Source: Aquilaria yunnanensis
Taxonomy: Eukaryota > Streptophyta > Magnoliopsida > Malvales > Thymelaeaceae
Direction of reading: 5' to 3'
NCBI GenBank assembly: GCA_039654915.1
Contig: CM077594.1
Span: 12,833,001 to 12,897,000 of the forward strand
Length of the DNA: 64,000 nt
The notes beneath the pieces were generated by a model. It was not told the origin of the DNA. It saw only the letters and a program-made list of their open reading frames with translations, and did not search any database. Position numbers and translations under genes: made by a program. Shown in pieces: positions 58,415 through 64,000 of the stretch (positions are counted from its first letter, which is position 1; the number at the start of each line of letters is the position of its first letter).

Positions 58415-58788
58415 TGAGTAGAGTCTTTGAGAGCACTTCGTGGGGCTCATTGTGGAGGCTAGGTAGGGGACACTTCACTTCCCGAAGGATGCTCTCTCAG
58501 CCGAGGTGACTTTCTTAGCCGAGGTAGCTTATGAGTGTCACTTCTCATGTCCTGGCTAGTCCCTTGGTATTTTCGAAGTGTGTATCCTTTTTTCACTTTT
58601 CTACTGCAGGTCAGTGGACCGTTACGTCTCGTAATCAAACATGCACGTCACTTCGAATAGGCTTGCCTAGCCCTTTATGCTGTCAGGAGGCGTTCCCTTG
58701 TTTCCTACACTGGGCGGCACATGTCACGCAGTAATTGGGGGACAGTTGCGTCAGTTACATCAACCGCGTCTCTTCGCCTTTGATGGTT

Positions 58789-58860
58789 AATTATGGCGAT
58801 GATTCGCCTTCGAGAGGTAATTATGGTGACGATTCGCCTACCCCTTTCGGCCTATATAAA
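58789..58860 (+). promoter_or_regulatory. Core promoter of the antisense gene (element 2)
   Basis: Two near-identical units (TAATTATGGCGATGATTCGCC at 58789 and TAATTATGGTGACGATTCGCC at 58819) precede TATATAAA at 58853-58860. Confidence 0.7.
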
Positions 58861-59160
58861 CCTTACTCCTCCTCAGAGCCCTCACTTGCTTTCTCTTGCT
58901 CCTGTTTTGCTTTTTGTTTGCTCTCAAGCTTTTTTCCCTTTTCTGTGGCGGTGCGATTTCTAGCAAGTTCCGACAACAGCATTCACAAATCTAGACTTCG
59001 GCAAGAGTTTTGGTGGGTTTTCCTTCTCGAAGTCCTTCGATCTTTTGTGTTTCTAGCCTTTTCTACTTTTCTGAAGTCATCTCCTTTTTCTGAAGTCGAT
59101 CTTCGGCATTGTTCCCTTTTTTTATTTTTTCCTTTCCAAGGTTAGGTTTTTCTTTTTCAA

Positions 59161-61575
59161 ATGTCTTCCCCCGTTCTGCTCAAGACAGTCCAAATTATCC
59201 TTGAGAGCTAGCTTCCTCTCAATTCTCATCCGAGTTGTACTACCTCGGAGAAGTTAGCAAAGTGGACAAAAAAAAATTTTCTTCCTTCTTACTCGGTCAT
59301 CAGGCTACCCAGTCCTGACCTGTTTAGTTATATGAATAGGTCGAATGAGGTTACCGTTTTTTGGGCCCAACTGAAGGCTGGACTTCGGTTTCCTCCGCCG
59401 AAGATGATTTGTGACTTCTGCGAATGGGGTAGCCGTGAATCAGCTTCCTCCCAACTTTTACTCATACTTCAATGATTTCCTCTGCATGTGTTGGGTTTTC
59501 GAGATCGAACCCCACTTCGTCATCTTCATGCAGTACTACAAGCTCTATCCGATCCCGAAGGGTGGCTTTTATTTTTGACTACCTCAGGGATCTGGGAGCA
59601 AAAAGTATATGTTCACCTTCGGCACCAAAGATAGCTGGCGAGGGTGGCAAAAGAAATTCTTCTTCCTAAAGGTGGATGAGGAGTGGTCGTATATGCCGAC
59701 CAGGTGGGCCCGGGGGACGCTGTAGGCGGATGTCGTCGACCCCAAGAAGCTGCTAACTTTAGAACTGGAGGCCCAGTTCGAGGAGTTCGATAGCCGTATT
59801 CGGGCTGTAGCGGACTGGGATTTCGAGGTCCCCTCGCGCTCCTTGTACCCTTTTCCCATTAAAGAACACAAGACTGACCTTAACATGCCGTAACCTGCCT
59901 TCAACGGGAAAAAGTCATGGCTGGTCATGCTCCTTCGGAAAGAGCTCACATACGAAGACCTTGTTGAGATTAAGTCATCTTCCAGATTTTGTTATACATA
60001 CTCCTTTGGACTTACACTGATGTCTTCCCTTTTTCAGAAATGGGTGACCAATCTGCTACCTTTTACAAGTCCCTGTTCCTCGGTCAAGTCGAGAGGGGAA
60101 AGCAACAAATGAAGAAGGCTACACCCAAGAGAAAGAAGACGACGGGTAGGGGGCCGTCTTCGGTGAGGAAGAAGGCCAAGGAGGAAAATCTTCCTCCTCC
60201 TCCCGAAGACCTTGTGGGGGCGCAGGATCATTCCTCGGTTCGTGCCAACCCTCCCTCGGAGCCGGCCGTCAGCTTGACTTCGGCGAATGAGGTTTTGGGT
60301 TCTTCAGCAAGGGAACCTTCCGCGGAGGAGCTCGAGAAGCACCGAAGAAGGAAAAGCAAGTAGGTCCCCACCAATGTCTAGGAAGTCAGTGACTCCAAGG
60401 AAAATGTCGTTGAGGTTCCTCCAGGTTTGTCCCTTAGCCATTTTCCTATCACTTTGGGATTTTTTGACATCTTAGATCTTATCGATGTATGGCTAAGGGA
60501 TAATGTGCTGATGGAACTTCGACGTGATTTTGCAGAGGAGCAGGCACCCGCCGCGTGGATGGTGGAGCACGCCTGGAAACCGGCCCTTCAGGACTTCCAC
60601 ATCTCGGGCGACAAGGTACCGAAGGAGCCTTTCTGGACCTTCACGGAGGACATGAACCTATTCTCCAAGGACAGCCAGAAAATGGCTCCTCAGATGGCAA
60701 AGGGCATCCTCACCAACACCACCTTCAAGTCCCTGACCGAGGAGTGCCCGAACGAGGAGATCTTCACCTCGAGGATGTCCGAACACGCTGCCCAGGTAAA
60801 TTTTGAGCTTTTGGGGACTTAGAAGATTTTTCTAAGCTTTCATAGCCTTCTGACCCTTATGTGAAGTCTTTCTTTTTCACAGCTCTTGGTTTATAGTGGA
60901 TACTTCAGAGCATGGGCAGCAAAGCAGTCTTCGGTTTGATCTCAGACTGAAAAGCGTCTGGAGAGAGCCAAGGTATTTTGTGCTAGCTTGGTTGTCAAAT
61001 ATGCCGAGTTGAACAAGATAGCTAAGGAGGAGTTGGCAAAAGTTCGGGAGGAGTTCTTGAAAAGTCAAGAGGAGCTCTCTCAAGAATTCTCCCAGAAGGT
61101 GTCTGACCTTAGCACAAAGGTTATCGCGCTATCTTCAGCGAACGATGTCTACCAAAAGGAGAAGGATGAGGACTTTGCTCTCCTGACAAAAGCCCTCGCA
61201 GACAACGCCGAACTTCAAGCTGAGGTCGACACGCTGAAGAAGGAGACGAAGGAAAAGAAGAAAAGGAAGAAGCTGGAAAAGGAGGTTGCTGAGTTGAGGA
61301 ACAAGCTAGACGACTTGTCTGTAGAGAAAGATAAGGCCAATCAAGCAACCAAGGTTGCGTTCCAAGATGACTTTTGTCTGGCTCGGCACCAAGTCCTGGT
61401 GAAATACCCCGACCTCGACCTCTTTTTTCTTGCTGTCTTGGACATTCTCGAGGGGCCTCGTTAGGCCTGGTCAAAGATAGAACATCTCAATCTTCCTTCT
61501 GTTCCTTCTTCTGCACTGAAGGTTGTGACAAAGGAGGTTGGTGATAGAGCAGCTCGTAATGATGAGGTCCCTTAG
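59161..61575 (+). pseudogene. Spliced antisense gene of Tat element 2
   Basis: Homologous exon by exon to 3371-5747. Exon 2 is 60038-60424, exon 3 60536-60795 (FWTFTEDMNL conserved), exon 4 60883-61575 with the coiled coil (KIAKEELAKVREEFLKSQ) and conserved tail. The three acceptors and donors two and three are intact. The donor of intron 1 has GT changed to TT (near 59970). Exon 1 is badly damaged: several shifts, stops, and a gap of about 40 bp where element 1 has NWRLMTEEVLRELGVV. A start at 59161 is possible but runs into TAG quickly. Further TGA near 60937 and TAG near 61462. Poly(A) signal at 61655-61660. The protein's function is unknown. Confidence 0.82.
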
Positions 61576-61654
61576 GCATTCAGGACTTCACGTTTTCTTT
61601 TTCTTTGTAATCTTCTTCTTGTAAACTCCTTCTTGTTGTACTAAGGCACAAATT

Positions 61655-61660
61655 AATAAA
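61655..61660 (+). terminator. Poly(A) signal of antisense gene (element 2)
   Basis: AATAAA about 80 bp after the stop codon. Confidence 0.55.
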
Positions 61661-61973
61661 ATTCCTTCTTTTCTCCAAAATTTGGCTAAGTTTCAAGACG
61701 TGTTTTTTCTATACTATCTTTGGCACCGAGGGTTAGCTCGACCATTTTCAGTCTAAGTCCCTCGAGAAAATAGTAAGTATTCTTTGCGCTTGTTATTCGG
61801 ATAATTGCCTTCAGTGTATGCGAGACCAATTTCGGCTAGCATCCTTTGGCAACACTCTGCCTATTTCATTATACATAGGCTCTTCAGAGAAAATGTATCA
61901 TTTTTTATACATAGGCTCTTACACCTTGTTTGGCTGGGCTCCTTTGGTGGAACTAATTTCCTTAGAAAAATTT

Positions 61974-62855
61974 CTAAGTATAAAATTTTTTCAAGGCATC
62001 TGAATACAATGTATTCCTTAATTCTCCACCTTCGACATCATCGAGCTTGTATACTCCTGGCCGAACTTCATCAAGGACCAAATAAGGCCCTTCCCAGTTT
62101 GCCCGAAGTACTCCGTGAAATGGTCTTCGGGGCTCAAACTCAGCCTTTCAGAGGACAAGGTCCCCCTTCTTGATTCCTTTTCGCCTGACATGCAAGTTCG
62201 CAGCTATAGCTATCCTTTGTTGAAAAGCTTTTCTCCTAAGCTCAGCCACTTCTCTGTGTTCGTCAATTAGGTCCAGCTTGGTTATCAACCCGAGGTTGTT
62301 CCCTTCTTCGGCGAACACTTGTACCCTAACCGATTGTTGAACCACTTTGATAGGAATAATGGCCTTCATGCCGAAGATGAGTGAGAAAGGTGTCTTACCT
62401 GTGGCCCTTTGGGGTGTTGTCCGATAGCTCCATAGCACACTGGGAAGTTCTCCCGGCCATTTTCCCTTTGCCTGATTCAATCTCTTTTTCAAACCATCCT
62501 TTATGGTTCTGTTGAACACCTCTACCTGTCCGTTCCTCTGAGGATGAGCTACCGGGGCAAAGTGTGTTTTTATCCCGAGCTCGGTAGTGAATTCCTGGAA
62601 CCTTTTGTCAATAAACTGGGAACCATTGTCAGCTACTATCACCCTCAGTATACCAAATCTGCATACGATGTTCTTCCAGATGAATTTCTGTATGCCCTTC
62701 ACCGAAATGGTTGCCAGATGCTCTGCTTTAATCCATTTGGTGAAGTAATCTATTGCGACTACGCAGTACTTCACCCCTTCGGGTGCAGTTAGGAGAGGCC
62801 CGATAAGGTCAATACCCCATACTGTGAAGGGGCAAGGGTAGTTAGCCGAAGTCAT
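61974..62855 (-). pseudogene. pol: Integrase region of pol, Tat element 2
   Basis: DDE residues visible: WGIDLIGP, VADNGSQF and NGQVEV. The open stretch 62148-62855 ends in a stop after KKGDLVL. The frame then continues with NWEGPYLVLDEV to a final stop at 61974-61976. Confidence 0.9.
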
Positions 62856-64000
62856 CGCTTCAGAAGGTAGCCTCTGGATGTTGGCGTGTCTTTGGCAATT
62901 GTCACATTTCTAGACAACTGCCTCGCGTCCTTCCTTAGGGTGGGCCAAAAGTACCCCTGGCGAAGTAGTACTTCTACTAGAGCATCGGTTCCTAGGTGCG
63001 AACCACAGGCCCCCTCGTGGACTTCTTTGAGGACTGTCCCTACATCCTCTTCGCTGACATACCTTTGAAGAGGACTCACATGCCCCTGTTGGTATAGCTC
63101 CTCTCCAATTAGGAAATATTGTCCTGAACATCGTCGCACTTCTGTCACTTCGTGAGGGTCTTTGGGAAGCTTCGAAGTCCTGAGGTACTTTTTTATAGGA
63201 TCTTTCCATCCTCTTCCCAAAGTTGCTATGCTCATTATTGCTATGCTCAGTTGATCTTGTACTTCGGTTGACTTTTTTTACTTAGCCAAAGTATTTGCTT
63301 CAATATTGTCCCAACGAGGGACATTCTCGATGTGTACTGCATCAAACTCCTAGATGAGCTTTGATACGAGGTCGTGATACTTTGCCAGGGTTAGATCCTT
63401 CGCGCCGTAGTCCCCTGCCATCTGTCGGACCACTAGCTGAGAATCGCCGTGAGCCTTTAGGTTTCTCACACCAACTCTTTTGGCGAGGCGTAAACTTGCT
63501 ATGAGGGCTTCATATTCTACCATATTGTTGGTGACATTAAACTCGAATTTGATGGCTTTCATGGCTTCCATAACTTCAGGACCACAAAAAATTACTCCGG
63601 TTCCTTAATGTTCGAAACTGGAGGCCTCGTCAACAAACAAAGTCCACTCAGGCACATCCTTTGCGAGGTTAGGTGAACTGTCTTCGATAATGGGTACCTC
63701 GGCAATGAAATCTGCCAATGCCTATGCTTTTATTGCCTTCCTCGGCTCATAGGCGATATCATACTCACCGAGCTCGATGCACCACTTTGAAAGTCTTCCC
63801 GAGTGGTTTACCTTCTTCATTATATCCTGAAGTGGTAGGTTACTTCGAACGATAATGGGGTGCCCTTGGAAATAAGGTCATAACCTTCTGCTTACCAGTA
63901 CTAGGGTATAAATGGCCTTTTGCAGCAAGGGGTACCTGACTTCGGCACCATGCAGAGACTTGCTCACATAATATATTGGCTATTACTTTACCCCCTCTTC
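62852..64000 (-). pseudogene. pol: RNase H and zinc-finger region of pol, Tat element 2 (partial)
   Basis: Zinc finger HEGACGSHLGTDALVEV (62852-63235) with a shift after RKDARQL. The second RNase H is at 63350-63571 (NNMVEYEALIASL, GDSQLVV). Sequence up to the window end encodes the rest of RNase H with stops. RT lies outside the window. Confidence 0.88.

Larger units (their letters stand above)
57625..64000 (-). mobile_element. Tat-lineage Ty3/gypsy retrotransposon (element 2), cut by window end
   Basis: Same orientation and architecture as element 1: LTR, purine tract, hairpin, antisense gene, integrase, RNase H. It is more decayed, and its gag, PBS and second LTR lie beyond the window. 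The preceding bases are ATATG (57620-57624), the candidate left target duplication to be sought on the other side. Confidence 0.93.

Overview
This is a transposon-rich nuclear segment of a plant, almost certainly a eudicot. The evidence is two CC-NBS-LRR (CNL, RGA-type) resistance genes, Tat-lineage Ty3/gypsy retrotransposons with an antisense spliced gene, an F-box/LRR pseudogene, a UDP-glucosyltransferase pseudogene, a beta-amylase gene remnant, GT-AG introns and very AT-rich intergenic DNA. I cannot name the species. Only the two NLR genes (31648-34014 and 44312-46714, + strand) look like intact protein-coding host genes.

Layout. 1-15730: a nested stack. A roughly 0.9 kb AT-rich repeat occurs twice in direct orientation. 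The second copy was split by a solo LTR (1559-15039, near-match 5-bp target duplication). That LTR was in turn split by an 860-bp-LTR Tat-type retrotransposon (1670-12557, minus strand, exact target duplication TAAAG). 15731-20735: AT-rich DNA with a MULE-type TIR element (17577-18404, 9-bp target duplication) and two probable hAT-like elements. 20738-23640: an F-box/LRR pseudogene cut short by a minus-strand L1-type LINE remnant. 25500-28290: TIR-like inverted sequences around a UDP-glucosyltransferase pseudogene, next to a 366-bp direct repeat. 28500-30010: minisatellite-like DNA. 31648-46714: the NLR cluster, two full-length ORFs plus two broken NLR fragments, all on the + strand. 47155-57561: a roughly 2.7 kb block starting in the 3' flank of the second NLR occurs once next to it, once as a truncated copy (53893-54841) and once as a full copy (54842-57561). 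Between the copies lie a beta-amylase remnant (minus) and a 1,428-bp solo LTR with perfect target duplication CCAAT. 57625-64000: a second, more decayed Tat-type element in the same orientation, running off the window.

How the parts relate. The Tat elements carry gag-pro-pol on the minus strand and, between integrase and the 3' LTR, an oppositely oriented four-exon gene with its own TATA box, consensus introns and poly(A) signal. Splice sites, core promoter and flanking hairpins are recognisable in both copies although their bases have diverged. This autonomous-looking antisense gene is the most interesting item here. The antisense ORF of Tat elements is known as a class, but its function is not. 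The full element's gag-pro-pol is one continuous frame with eight nonsense codons, each one C-to-T step from a sense codon, plus one apparent frameshift, as expected from decay of methylated DNA. Identities, divergence counts and boundaries were worked out by eye and carry that uncertainty.
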